A DNA stretch of 64,000 nucleotides from Rhodococcus sp. P-2 (GCF_016598535.1 NZ_CP066779.1:3718053-3782052), one strand, 5' to 3'; shown: positions 52,374-61,763, counted from the stretch's first letter. A program made the numbers and translations. The notes: generated by a model from the letters alone, not told the origin.

Positions 52374-53978
52374 TCAGTTTTCCTTCGTGTTGGAGCTCGA
52401 AATTTGTGCAGCAAACAGATTCAGTACGTTCGTGGTTATTTGTTCGGTGAAGGGATCGTGATGGATCAATCCGTTCACCCATTCGGTGGAACCAGCGTTG
52501 AACACCGTCCCGAGGCCTCGCTTGTGACAGGCGACCATTCCCGATCCGTATTCGAGGTCACGGAGATGCTCGGGAGGCTCACTGCCGTAGAAGCATTCGA
52601 TGATTCCCTGTACCTCGGCAAAGGGCGCGCCGATCGGGACCGCCCCGTTCCACTTATCCCGTGAACCGCTCACCGCCGGTGCCATCGCGATGATCTCCAG
52701 GTCCTCGGGGGCACCGTCGACTCCGGTCGCATACGGCTGCCCCTTGCGGAACGTGAAATCCACACCGTCCATCTCGAAACCGGCCACACACATCGGCGCG
52801 CTTCCGAAGTTGTCTCCGTAGTACAGATCCGTTCCGTTCAGCGCCCAATGGTCAGGCCGGTACACCGTGAACCCACCGGACGACCTGGGAGTTGTTGCTC
52901 CGTAACGACTGTAAACACCGGCCATGCCGGTCAAACCCATCGTCCACGCTCCCGGCCGGTCGACCTCGGGCGAATCCCATGCTGTCGTCACCCGCGTCGG
53001 GTCGACTTCTCGCATCGGATCTTCGAACGGATTCTTGTAGCAGACCTGTGCGTCACCTTCGATGCGTACCTGCCACAGGAAGTTACCGCCGAATCGCGCC
53101 AGACCACCCCCCTCTTCGACGAAGGCGTCGATACGATCACGCATTTCCCACGACCAGTACTCGTCGTGGCCGACGATGACCGCACATGAGTATCCCTGCA
53201 GCGCTGAAGGATCCTCGTGCAGATCGTGTTGGGTGATGTGGTGGACGAGGAATGCCTGCTCTTCCGCCCACACCGTGAACGGGCGTTCGTATGTGGCCCA
53301 GAAGGCGTCCGCATGGTGACGCGAGTAGCCGTTCACCCACGCCCATTCGTACGGTGGGTGACGCGGAATCCATCCGATTCCCGGTGTGTCGGTGTGAATG
53401 TTGCGCGCTGCACCCTCGGGTTTGCGCAGCATCCCCCGCGCAACGGGACGTTGCGTCGAGGAAATCGGTGTCGGCACATCTCCGGAGCCGTCCGGAACGC
53501 CCCGGTAGTGGTTGGCCCCACCCCAGTCGTTGTAGGCCAACATCGTGCTGGTGGTGTGAATGAGAACGAAGTCGGCAGGCTCTGGTTCGCGCGCCTTGAC
53601 GACGAAGAAGCCCTCCCGCTCGACAACCACACCTTCGTGGCGCATGCGCACCAGGACCAAATACATCCCCGACGCCCAGTTCGGTGCAACGGTGAGGGCA
53701 ACGGATTCAGACCAATCGCAACCGACTGCATAGACGTCGTCGGGCGTGAGCTGTTGTTTGCCCGGCAAACCGAGGTATTTGACGATGCTCTGTGGACGTG
53801 CGCCGTCGCGCACCACCTCGAGGTCGTATTCGTCTGCTGTGGTGTGAACTCGAAGAGAGACGGTTTCACCGGCGAAGTACGAGAACTTGTCGGCGTACAC
53901 CCAGATTTCCGGCTCTCCTGGAACCGATCCCGGCCGTTCGACCAAACCGCCGGGGACCGACCATGCGTATTCGCTCAT
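52374..53978 (-). CDS. N,N-dimethylformamidase large-subunit-like hydrolase
   Basis: 534 residues. The central region (YSRHHADAFWATYERPF, GHDEYWSWEMRDRIDAFVEEGGGLARFGGNFLWQV) matches the DMFase beta-subunit C-terminal family. The N-terminal 120 residues look like an immunoglobulin-like beta domain (VYADKFSYFAGETVSLRV). Dimethylformamidase hydrolyses DMF to formate and dimethylamine with a small alpha subunit; no alpha-subunit gene is adjacent, so the enzyme may act alone or on another amide. It overlaps the permease gene by ATGA. Confidence 0.8.
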   Translation of the reverse strand: MSEYAWSVPGGLVERPGSVPGEPEIWVYADKFSYFAGETVSLRVHTTADEYDLEVVRDGARPQSIVKYLGLPGKQQLTPDDVYAVGCDWSESVALTVAPNWASGMYLVLVRMRHEGVVVEREGFFVVKAREPEPADFVLIHTTSTMLAYNDWGGANHYRGVPDGSGDVPTPISSTQRPVARGMLRKPEGAARNIHTDTPGIGWIPRHPPYEWAWVNGYSRHHADAFWATYERPFTVWAEEQAFLVHHITQHDLHEDPSALQGYSCAVIVGHDEYWSWEMRDRIDAFVEEGGGLARFGGNFLWQVRIEGDAQVCYKNPFEDPMREVDPTRVTTAWDSPEVDRPGAWTMGLTGMAGVYSRYGATTPRSSGGFTVYRPDHWALNGTDLYYGDNFGSAPMCVAGFEMDGVDFTFRKGQPYATGVDGAPEDLEIIAMAPAVSGSRDKWNGAVPIGAPFAEVQGIIECFYGSEPPEHLRDLEYGSGMVACHKRGLGTVFNAGSTEWVNGLIHHDPFTEQITTNVLNLFAAQISSSNTKEN

Positions 53979-55429
53979 GCTGACAACACCTCGATCGAGT
54001 GGTTACGAACCCACAGGCTCCGAATGGCACCTACCGCGAAAGCAGCGATCAGTGGCGCCACGAACAGCAGATTCTGACCCGCGGTCAATCCAGTCATGGT
54101 GCCCATGTTCACTTGCAGGAATCCGAGAGCCACGACGAGTGCAACGGCAGCGAGGGAGGGTGCGATCAGCCTCTGCCACAACCCTTCTCCCCGAGCTCCT
54201 GTCGAGAAGAATCGGACCACGGCAATCGAGGTCAGGATCTGCAGAGCAAGTACGGCGATGATGGTGGGGGTATTCGTCCACAGAACAACCTCCGTGTACG
54301 GATCTGCCGGGGTCAACGCAAATCCTGCGATCGCTACGAACACCAGAACGCCCTGGACGATTCCGGCGACGCTGGGCGTACCGGTCGTCGGTGACACCTT
54401 CGCCAGAACCACGGGAAAGATTCGCGCTCGGCCCATGGCCAGTAGATAGCGACTACACGCGTTATGGAGTGCCAGGCACCCCGCGAAAAAGCTTGTCACG
54501 ATGAGCAGGTGCATGACGTTCGTCATCGCCTCGCCGGCGAATTCACTGTTGAGGTCGAAGATCAGTTCCGAAGGATCACCGCCGAGGAAGTCGACCATCC
54601 GACTCGGTCCCACGGCCTGCACGATCACCCAGGCGCAGAAGGAATAGACAACTGCCAGGATGATCACCGCCGTGTACGTCGCGCGGGAGACAGTGCGCTT
54701 GGAATCGACGACCTCCTCGCTGTAGATCGCCGTTTGCTCGAAACCGACGAACGACGTGAATGTCAGAACGAAGACGCTGGCCAAGCCGGCGGTCAGGAAG
54801 GTCGACGGCGAGAAACTGGTCAGTGAGAGCCCTTCGTGTCCGCCTTTGACCAAGACCGCGATGCAGAAGACGGCGAGCACACCGAGCTCGAGTGCCATCA
54901 GCACTGCGAGAACCTTGGCACCGATGTCCACCCGGTTGTATCCCACGACAGCGACCAGAACGGCGATTGTCAGTGCACATGCGTAGACGGGCACGGATAT
55001 GTCGAACAGACTGTCCAAGGTGGCCGACGTGAAGATGCCGCAGGCGACGACGAACCCGATCTGGCCACCCAGGTATCCGATGTAAGCCACTACGGAGGAT
55101 CCCGCGCCGACGATCGCGCCGAGCCCTTCGGTGATGTAGGCGAAGAAGGCGCCTGCGCCTCGGATATGCCTGCTCATAGCGGTGAATCCGACCGCGAACA
55201 GCAGATAGATGATTCCCGGAATGATGTAGCCGACCGGAAGTGCAGCGCCAGTGGTCATCAGTCCGAGCGGCGCGAAACCGGCCAAAATGGTCAGCGGAGC
55301 TGCGGCGGCGATGACGAAGAAGACCAGGTGTCTGCTGTTGATCGTCCCCTTACGAAGCCCCGGAGTATGTCCGGGCGGATGTGGGTCGGGAGCTGTGCCC
55401 ACCCTTCGTGGGGCGGTTTTGTCGGTCAT
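53975..55429 (-). CDS. APC-superfamily amino acid/amine permease
   Basis: 484 residues from the ATG at 55427-55429, with GGAG seven bases upstream. About twelve helices. The APC pattern is LVFFVIAAAAPLTILAGFAPLG, and TFTSFVGFEQTAIYSEEVVD is the conserved helix-6 region with GFE. It is the first gene of the operon with the formamidase-like hydrolase, cupin and aldehyde dehydrogenase. It probably imports the amide or amine substrate. Two LacI-type operators lie 100-150 bases upstream. Confidence 0.86.
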   Translation of the reverse strand: MTDKTAPRRVGTAPDPHPPGHTPGLRKGTINSRHLVFFVIAAAAPLTILAGFAPLGLMTTGAALPVGYIIPGIIYLLFAVGFTAMSRHIRGAGAFFAYITEGLGAIVGAGSSVVAYIGYLGGQIGFVVACGIFTSATLDSLFDISVPVYACALTIAVLVAVVGYNRVDIGAKVLAVLMALELGVLAVFCIAVLVKGGHEGLSLTSFSPSTFLTAGLASVFVLTFTSFVGFEQTAIYSEEVVDSKRTVSRATYTAVIILAVVYSFCAWVIVQAVGPSRMVDFLGGDPSELIFDLNSEFAGEAMTNVMHLLIVTSFFAGCLALHNACSRYLLAMGRARIFPVVLAKVSPTTGTPSVAGIVQGVLVFVAIAGFALTPADPYTEVVLWTNTPTIIAVLALQILTSIAVVRFFSTGARGEGLWQRLIAPSLAAVALVVALGFLQVNMGTMTGLTAGQNLLFVAPLIAAFAVGAIRSLWVRNHSIEVLSA

Positions 55430-55531
55430 GGAGTGACTCCGTGCGTTATCGCAATTATGCGCTTGGACTGGAACGAGGGCGCCATGTGTGTCCAGGAAAT
55501 TCATTCGGCGTTCGACTGGCGTTCCATGAGC

Positions 55532-55547
55532 GTGCCGAATCGTTTCA
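55532..55547. promoter_or_regulatory. LacI-type operator, copy 1
   Basis: GTGCCGAATCGTTTCA contains the LacI-like core GAATCGTTTC centred on CG. It is the exact inverse of copy 2, with centres 31 bp apart. Confidence 0.6.
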
Positions 55548-55566
55548 GCAGTGTCAATAGCTGCGG

Positions 55567-55582
55567 TGAAACGATTCGGCAC
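55567..55582. promoter_or_regulatory. LacI-type operator, copy 2
   Basis: TGAAACGATTCGGCAC is the perfect reverse complement of copy 1. Together they form a 16-bp inverted repeat spaced by 19 bases between the permease operon and the LacI gene. Confidence 0.6.
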
Positions 55583-55682
55583 TTGCATTTCTTCAGACAA
55601 CCGTCCACCAACTGCAGCAGCGCCCGATGTTCGAGCGTTACCCTTGGGTAGAAACCGACCGGCGAGTAGAGGAACGACCCCG

Positions 55683-56729
55683 ATGTCCATGCCGAACACT
55701 CCGACGCTTCGCGATGTCGCGAGCGCCGCCGGCGTCGCGGTGTCGACGGTCTCCTATGCGCTCAACGGCAAGGGCCGAGTCGACGCGGCCACGCGAACTC
55801 GAGTTCAAGAGGTTGCCGACCGCCTGGGATACCGGGCCAATCGCTCGGCACAGAATCTTCGAACCGGCCGTACCGCCACCCTGGGGCTCATGCTCCCCGC
55901 TCCCGACCAACTGTCATCGGCCGAGTACCTCAATTTCGACTGGTACGGGCGCGTGGCTACCGCCGCGACCCAGGCCGCATTCCACGGCGATCACTCGCTC
56001 CTGCTGCTGCCGTCGATGAAAGATCCGAATGGACTACGCCGCATCGAGATGGACGGCGTGCTGGTCGTGGACCCGATGACGCACGACCCACGTGTCGACG
56101 TCTTGAAGAAAATCGGAATCCCCGCTGTCGCAGTCGGTCCCGGAAACCCCGACCAGTTCGAATGGAGCATCTCACCCGATCTCGTCGCCACTACCGAAAC
56201 GCTCTTGAACCACCTCACCGAACAGGGTGCGACGGACATACTCATCCTCAACCCCGGCATGGGTTCGGCATGGACCCGGGCAACGAACACCGCATACCTC
56301 GAGTGGTGCCGGACCCACGGAGTGACGCCCCGCGCCGCCGATGAACCGACGCCGTTCGAGGGCGTCGATACCGTCGAAAAAATGGTCGCCACGGCGTACG
56401 CATTGACCCACGAAGCCTTGACGTCCGAAAATCCACCCGACGCGATCCTGTCGGTCATCCTCGGTTGCGCCCCCGCAGCCGCGAGGGCAGCACTCGACCT
56501 CGGGCTGTCGATCCCCGGAAACGTCTTGATTGCGCAGGACAGCGACGAACCCGCTCTGCTGACCGCCGACCCCCCGATCACTGCGGTCGATTTCTTCCCG
56601 GAAGAGCAAGCTACATTGGCTGTCAATGCGCTACTGGCCCTGATCGACGGCGACGTACCCGCTGTTCAGAGCCACACTCGCAGTGAACTACGCGTACGAG
56701 CAAGTACGGCCCGTTCGCTCACACCATAA
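55683..56729 (+). CDS. LacI-family transcriptional regulator
   Basis: 348 residues from the ATG at 55683 (a second ATG is two codons later), with AGAGGAA eight bases upstream; the longer reading from 55551 covers the operators and is rejected. The helix-turn-helix is PTLRDVASAAGVAVSTVSYALNGKGRVDAATRTRVQEVADRLGY, followed by a sugar-binding-like effector domain. It is divergent from the permease/formamidase-like operon and likely represses it until an inducer is present. Confidence 0.88.
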   Translation: MSMPNTPTLRDVASAAGVAVSTVSYALNGKGRVDAATRTRVQEVADRLGYRANRSAQNLRTGRTATLGLMLPAPDQLSSAEYLNFDWYGRVATAATQAAFHGDHSLLLLPSMKDPNGLRRIEMDGVLVVDPMTHDPRVDVLKKIGIPAVAVGPGNPDQFEWSISPDLVATTETLLNHLTEQGATDILILNPGMGSAWTRATNTAYLEWCRTHGVTPRAADEPTPFEGVDTVEKMVATAYALTHEALTSENPPDAILSVILGCAPAAARAALDLGLSIPGNVLIAQDSDEPALLTADPPITAVDFFPEEQATLAVNALLALIDGDVPAVQSHTRSELRVRASTARSLTP

Positions 56730-56819
56730 ATTCACCTGGCACCGATAGACTGATTTCCGAACAATCATCCGTCGCTCGCCGAGAGGAATCAGGTCATCGC
56801 GCACCGCTCCCGCGACCGC

Positions 56820-57686
56820 TTGGCCGGGTATCTCGCCGTAGTGCTCGTCTGTGTACTCGCCCTCCTCGCATCCGTCAGCAGCGCAACCGGCCTCGACCGC
56901 AACGTCGCTCCGGTGCGTATCGCATACGCCGCCGCCGCAGACACTTTCGGCGATCTGTATCTTCCAGCCGGGTCGGAGGACGATCTGCCGGTCGTCGTAT
57001 TGATCCACGGCGGCGGCTGGGCGCAGAAGAGCAATCTCGAGTACGCGGGTGCGTGGGCAAAAACGCTGACCCCCTACGGAATTGCGGTCTGGAACATCGA
57101 ATACAGACGCATAGGCGGCCAGGGTGGTTGGCCGACCACTCTCTCCGACACCGTTGCGGCTACCAACGCTCTGGCCGACATCGTTCAGGAAAAGGCTTCC
57201 GGGCGACTGGATTTGGGCCGCGTGCACATCGCCGGATACTCCGCGGGCGGACAACTGGCCGCCTGGGTCGCGTCGCGACCACAACAGGACACGGATGCTC
57301 CCGCGCCTGAACTCACCGTGCCGGTTCGCTCGGCGACGATCATGGCCGGCGTCTTCGACATGACGCTCGCCGCAACCGCGGGCAAAGATCGTTTTGTTCG
57401 AAATCTTCTGGGCGGCATGCCTACCGATCATCCTGATCGCTACCGCATCGCATCACCGATCGAACACCTCCCCACCGGCCTCCCTGTCACAGCGATCCAC
57501 GGGCTCGGAGACAAGGTCGTGTCGATCGAACAGAGTCGGCGCTACGCCCGTGCAGCCCGAGCAGCAGGCGACGTGGTCGACCTGATCGAACTACCCGGCG
57601 TCGGCCACGGCGAATTCGGCAACCCGACAAGCGACGCCTGGGCTATCACCAAGCAAGCAATAATCGACCACGTAAACACTCCCTGA
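56820..57686 (+). CDS. Exported alpha/beta hydrolase
   Basis: 288 residues as listed from TTG. HGGGW and the nucleophile motif GYSAGGQ identify a carboxylesterase-like hydrolase; the histidine is in GVGHGEFGN. The N-terminus YLAVVLVCVLALLASVSSA is a signal peptide core. TTG at 56820 is 32 bases from the AGAGGA site and gives no basic n-region. The in-frame ATC at 56796, eight bases after that site, would add HRSRDR and make a normal signal peptide, so the true start may be ATC. Substrate unknown. Confidence 0.75.
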   Translation: MAGYLAVVLVCVLALLASVSSATGLDRNVAPVRIAYAAAADTFGDLYLPAGSEDDLPVVVLIHGGGWAQKSNLEYAGAWAKTLTPYGIAVWNIEYRRIGGQGGWPTTLSDTVAATNALADIVQEKASGRLDLGRVHIAGYSAGGQLAAWVASRPQQDTDAPAPELTVPVRSATIMAGVFDMTLAATAGKDRFVRNLLGGMPTDHPDRYRIASPIEHLPTGLPVTAIHGLGDKVVSIEQSRRYARAARAAGDVVDLIELPGVGHGEFGNPTSDAWAITKQAIIDHVNTP

Positions 57687-58022
57687 GCAGGTGAAACCGC
57701 CTACTGTGAGCACGATCGCCCGCAAAAGGATTAGCTGAAACCAACTCCATGACGTACGGTGGGGTTATCAGAGGGCAGCCGTCAGTCAGGCAGCCGGTCG
57801 CTTCGCCCGGGACAACAGTTCCAGTATTCGTTCCAGGGGCAGACTTCCAGTTCGGTGCAAACCCGCGCCTTTGATCACTACGCACTTTCATCAGTCCCGC
57901 AGATTGTTGACCAGGCCGAAGACTCCGACGGAGTCCGCCGCCAATCGCGTACCGACTGCACCAGTATCAACATGCGCTACACACCGCACGGGCCCAAAAC
58001 CCATGCGGTTCAAAGGAATACC
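57687..58022. other. Intergenic region upstream of the ANTAR gene, no gene seen
   Basis: These 336 bases separate the hydrolase and the ANTAR gene. An open frame in the ANTAR frame covers part of it, but it has poor composition and no ribosome-binding site. I found no recognisable riboswitch or terminator; short repeats of GCAGCCG occur near 57777 and 57790. Confidence 0.4.
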
Positions 58023-58388
58023 TTGATCAACACCATGATTCACCCCAACGACACGAACAACCAGGCAAACGGCAACTCGACGAACGGTCTTCGGATCCCG
58101 ACTACTTCGGGCCGGATCCGCGAGCGCGCCATCGAAATCGTCTGCACCCTCTACCGTTGCAGCACCGACGAAGCCGCCGAGCTGTTGGTCCGACATTCTC
58201 AGACCAACAACCTCAAGGTCACCAGCCTGATCAAAGCGCTTGTCGCCCTGATCGACGAGGACACGTCCGGCACCGGCTATGGAAGCAACAACGCGCTGGC
58301 GTCTCACTTCTGGCTGCGTGAGATCAGAAATCTCAGCCAGGCGCACCGCCGCAGCGATCATTTTCATCGCCATCTCGTCGGCGCGTAA
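58023..58388 (+). CDS. ANTAR-domain protein (probable RNA-binding antiterminator)
   Basis: 121 residues from TTG (58023), with AAAGGA five bases upstream; the ATG at 58035 is too far. The core RIRERAIEIVCTLYRCSTDEAAELLVRHSQTNNLKVTSLIKALVAL matches the ANTAR three-helix domain. There is no receiver domain. ANTAR proteins bind paired hairpins in leaders and prevent termination, classically in amide and nitrogen utilisation (AmiR, NasR). It sits between two amide-type gene clusters. Target RNAs were not identified. Confidence 0.75.
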   Translation: MINTMIHPNDTNNQANGNSTNGLRIPTTSGRIRERAIEIVCTLYRCSTDEAAELLVRHSQTNNLKVTSLIKALVALIDEDTSGTGYGSNNALASHFWLREIRNLSQAHRRSDHFHRHLVGA

Positions 58389-58420
58389 CAGGCACTGAAC
58401 GACAACTGACCTGAAACGAC

Positions 58421-58459
58421 AGCTGGGGCAGTACACGGAAATCGTGTACTGCCCCAGCT
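58421..58459. terminator. Bidirectional terminator
   Basis: A perfect 17-bp stem (58421-58437 with 58443-58459; arm AGCTGGGGCAGTACACG) and 5-base loop lie between the convergent ANTAR and MFS genes. The plus side continues TCGTGTTTTC. An outer GACAACTGA/TCAGTTGTC pairing extends it. Confidence 0.85.
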
Positions 58460-58474
58460 TCGTGTTTTCAGTTG

Positions 58475-59824
58475 TCAGGCAGAAGCCGATTCCTTGTTCA
58501 GGCCCTGCGGGTTCTGGTTCTGCGGAACGCCGTCGGTATCGGTCGCTTCGTCCACGTGCTGCGGAGCGAAGAGCAGGCAGACGATGCTCAGGATGCACAT
58601 GCCGATCAGCAGTGCGATGACCGGCCAGATGCTGCCGGTTGCCTTGTACATCAGCGTCGACACCAGCGGGGACAGTCCGCCGAAGATCGCGCCTGCACCC
58701 TGGTACGCCAACGAGATGCTCGTGTAACGAGCCTGCGGCTTGAACATCTGCGACAGTACGGCGGCGATCGGACCGTACGTGGCCGCCAGCACCAGTCGCA
58801 TGACAGCGAAGGTCAGGAAGATCAGGAACACGGATCCGGACTTCAGCACCAGGAACTGCGGCGCTGCGAGTATTGCGACCGCAGCAAGACCCCAGATGAC
58901 GACGCGGACGCGTCCCACCTTGTCGCCTAGCCACGCCACTCCGAGAGTCGCGATCAACTCGACCACGGCAGCAACACTGAGCGCGTTGAGAATCAACGTC
59001 TCGGACAAACCGACATCGGGATCGGTTGCGTACGCCGTGATGAACGTCGTGACGAGGTAATAGCCGCCGACTGCGACGGGCAGAATGCCGATGCCCAGGA
59101 CGATCGGGCGCCAGTTGGTCACCAGCGCGTACTTGAGCGGCAGCATTTCCGGTACGTCCGCGGACTTCACCTCGGACTCGAACACCGGAGACTCTTCGAC
59201 CTTGAGGCGAACGACCAAGCCCACCAGAATCAGCAGCGCAGAGCAGAGGAACGGCAGACGCCAAGCCCACTCGCGCAGAGCGTCGTCGCCGAAGGTGGAG
59301 AGAATGCTGAAGAAACCGGTGGCCAGAAGAGCACCCGCAGGATTGCCGAGCTGGGCGAAACCGCCGTAGAAAGTCTTCTTGTCCTCGGGAGCATGCTCGA
59401 CGGCCATCAGGACCGCGCCGCCCCATTCGCCGCCGACGGCGAAGCCCTGGACGAAACGGAGCAGAACCAGCAGCAGCGGCGCCCAGAACCCGATCGACGC
59501 GTAAGTGGGCAACATGCCGATGAGGAAGGTGCCTGCACCCATCAGCGTCAGCGTGACGACGAGTGCGGTGCGCCTGCCCATCTTGTCACCGACATGGCCG
59601 AACACGATTCCGCCGAGCGGGCGAGCGAAGAACCCGACGGCGTACGTCGCGAACGCCGCCGCAACACCGGTCAGGCGATCGGTTCCGGGCGGGAAGAAGA
59701 TGTCACCGAACACCAGGGCGGCTGCCGTGGCATATACGTAGAAGTCGTACCACTCGATAGTTGTACCGACGAAGGCTGCAAATCCCGCCTTGCGGGCCTT
59801 CACGATCTGTTGCTCTCGGTTCAT
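58475..59824 (-). CDS. MFS transporter, metabolite:H+ symporter (MHS) type
   Basis: 449 residues, twelve helices. The MHS signatures FVGTTIEWYDFYVYATAAALVFGDIFFP and GHVGDKMGRRTALVVTLTLMG are intact, with RFVQGFAVGGEWGGAVLMAVEHAP in helix 4-5. MHS members import organic acids, betaines or shikimate. Its ATG overlaps the amidohydrolase stop by one base (TAATG), so it likely imports that enzyme's substrate. Confidence 0.88.
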   Translation of the reverse strand: MNREQQIVKARKAGFAAFVGTTIEWYDFYVYATAAALVFGDIFFPPGTDRLTGVAAAFATYAVGFFARPLGGIVFGHVGDKMGRRTALVVTLTLMGAGTFLIGMLPTYASIGFWAPLLLVLLRFVQGFAVGGEWGGAVLMAVEHAPEDKKTFYGGFAQLGNPAGALLATGFFSILSTFGDDALREWAWRLPFLCSALLILVGLVVRLKVEESPVFESEVKSADVPEMLPLKYALVTNWRPIVLGIGILPVAVGGYYLVTTFITAYATDPDVGLSETLILNALSVAAVVELIATLGVAWLGDKVGRVRVVIWGLAAVAILAAPQFLVLKSGSVFLIFLTFAVMRLVLAATYGPIAAVLSQMFKPQARYTSISLAYQGAGAIFGGLSPLVSTLMYKATGSIWPVIALLIGMCILSIVCLLFAPQHVDEATDTDGVPQNQNPQGLNKESASA

Positions 59825-61539
59825 TACTTTTCCTCGGTGGTCGAAGTGCTCGACAATAGGTGGTTATGACCTGAATGTGCGAGTTCGCCGTCGATCCAGG
59901 TCTCCCGGACCTCGATCTGCGCAATCGCGTCGGCCGGAACCTCGAGGGGGTCCGCGCCCAGAATGACGAAGTCGGCCCGCTTGCCGACCGAGATGCTGCC
60001 CAGCTCTGCTTCACGGCCCAGCGCACGCGCACCGTTGAGCGTGTGAGCCTGCAATGCCTGGTCGGCGGTGATGCGGAGTGCATCGGAGCCGAGCTGATGG
60101 CCCTGACGCGTCACACGAGTCACGGCTGCCTGAATTGCTTCGAGCGGCTTGGGCTCGGCGACGGGGGCGTCGGAGCTGATGGTCACCGGAACCTCGGCAG
60201 CGATGAACTCGCCGAGGGGGTTGAACCGCTCACCCGGAGTACCGATCGCAGCAGTGACGCCCTCGCCCCAGTTGTAGTAGTGCTGCGGCTGGTTCACCGG
60301 GTAGACGCCGGCCAGGTTCATCCGGGCGATCTGCTCGGCAGTCGGGAGACCGCAGTGCTCGATGCGGTGACGAGCGTCGGCGTCGGGGTGAGCCTTCTGC
60401 GCAGCTTCGATGGCATCGAGCACCATGTCGATGGCGGTCGGAGATTGAGCGTGCGTGGCGGTCTGCAGACCCACCGAGTGCGCCTTGGCAATCAGATCCG
60501 AGTAGTCCGCCGGCTCGTGATAGAGCTGCCCGGTGCGGCACGGGTCGCCGACGTAACCGTCGGGGAAGTATGCGGTCCAGCCGCCGAGAGTGCCGTCGGC
60601 GTAGAACTTGATGCCGCCGAACGCGAGCCGCGAATTGCCGAAGGCGCCGTGCATTCCCGTGTCGATGACGTGATCGAGGAGGTGGCTGAGCATGTACATG
60701 CTGACGCGGGTCTTGAGTTGATCCTGCTCGGCCAGACGCAGGTACATGTCGAATTCACGACGGGTCACCTGGCAGTCGCCGATGGTGGTGACGCCGCCGG
60801 CCAGGAACTTGTCCTGAGCGACCGAGAGCTGACGAAGGTGTTCTTCGGGCTCGTCCTCGAGATGGAAGTTGGGTCCGTGATGACCGACCTTCACTCCGTT
60901 GACGCCGGTGAGGATGTTGCACGCGGCATCGGAGAGCTCACCGGTGAGTTCACCGTCTGCATCTCGGAAGAACTCGCCACCGGCCGGATTCTCGGTGCTC
61001 GCGTCAATGCCGTGCTTGTCGAAAGTGAAGGAGTTGACGACGCCGCCGTGACCGCTCGCGTTCATGAGGTAGACCTCGCGATCGGTGGCCACCTGATCGA
61101 GCTCTTCCTTGAGTGGATGGCGCCCTTCGATCAGGTTGCGGTGCTCGTAGCCGTAGCCGCGAATCGGGACACCCGCAGGAGCCGTGAGCGCCGCTTCCTG
61201 AAGTAGCGCAATGATTCCGGGGATGGAATGTGCCTTCTCCGGCCCACAGTCCACCCAGCTGAGCATCTGCCCGTACATCAACGGGTGTGCATGCGAATCG
61301 ACGAAGCCGGGGACGACGGTGGCGCCGTCGAGTTCGACCACCGCGGTCGTGCGAGTGCTCAGCCGACGCGCCTCGGTGCGGCATTCCTCGAGTGTTCCCA
61401 CCGCGGCAAAGCGGTTTCCGAACACCAGGAACGCTTCAGCGCCTGCCGTGTTGTCGTCAACGGTGTGGATCTTGGCACCGGTGAAGATCGTGCCGGTGGC
61501 GTCGAGAGGCGAGGCTTCGTGCGTGTGCAACTTGCGCAT
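59824..61539 (-). CDS. Amidohydrolase, YtcJ / NfdA-like (amidohydrolase_3)
   Basis: 571 residues from the ATG at 61537-61539, with AAGGA five bases upstream. The metal-binding motif is GFVDSHAHPLMYG, with later histidines in THAQSPT and RIEHCG, and an aspartate in ISSDAPV. The C-terminal composite domain is ISVGKRADFVILGADP. The group includes N-substituted formamide deformylases and other amide hydrolases. Operon with the MHS transporter; divergent from the AsnC regulator. Confidence 0.83.
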   Translation of the reverse strand: MRKLHTHEASPLDATGTIFTGAKIHTVDDNTAGAEAFLVFGNRFAAVGTLEECRTEARRLSTRTTAVVELDGATVVPGFVDSHAHPLMYGQMLSWVDCGPEKAHSIPGIIALLQEAALTAPAGVPIRGYGYEHRNLIEGRHPLKEELDQVATDREVYLMNASGHGGVVNSFTFDKHGIDASTENPAGGEFFRDADGELTGELSDAACNILTGVNGVKVGHHGPNFHLEDEPEEHLRQLSVAQDKFLAGGVTTIGDCQVTRREFDMYLRLAEQDQLKTRVSMYMLSHLLDHVIDTGMHGAFGNSRLAFGGIKFYADGTLGGWTAYFPDGYVGDPCRTGQLYHEPADYSDLIAKAHSVGLQTATHAQSPTAIDMVLDAIEAAQKAHPDADARHRIEHCGLPTAEQIARMNLAGVYPVNQPQHYYNWGEGVTAAIGTPGERFNPLGEFIAAEVPVTISSDAPVAEPKPLEAIQAAVTRVTRQGHQLGSDALRITADQALQAHTLNGARALGREAELGSISVGKRADFVILGADPLEVPADAIAQIEVRETWIDGELAHSGHNHLLSSTSTTEEK

Positions 61540-61763
61540 GGTGGTCCTTCGTCGAGATGGTGGTGCAGGTCACTGCGTGTTGAGCGAAAACTACGCCCTG
61601 ACCTGGCGCTATGCAATGCATCAAAGTTTCAGACCAGGCGGTACACAACTTTTTTGTGCGAGTTTTCGAGCATTTCTGCACTTATCCGCATCATTCATAG
61701 CCACATGCGACTGTTCTAATAGGAAGCTCATACAGAAAAATCTCTGGAAAAGTTGGGGCAACC
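61540..61763. promoter_or_regulatory. Divergent control region of the amidohydrolase operon and AsnC gene
   Basis: A 224-bp gap without a gene. It is AT-rich, with a T6 tract near 61649 and repeated TGCA/TTCGAGCA-like elements, in keeping with Lrp/AsnC binding. No exact operator could be defined. Confidence 0.4.

Noticed and set aside
57687-58022. Cobalamin or ydaO riboswitch in the long gap before the ANTAR gene
   Set aside because: No B12 box and no ydaO core could be matched; the GCAGCC repeats are too short to support a fold.
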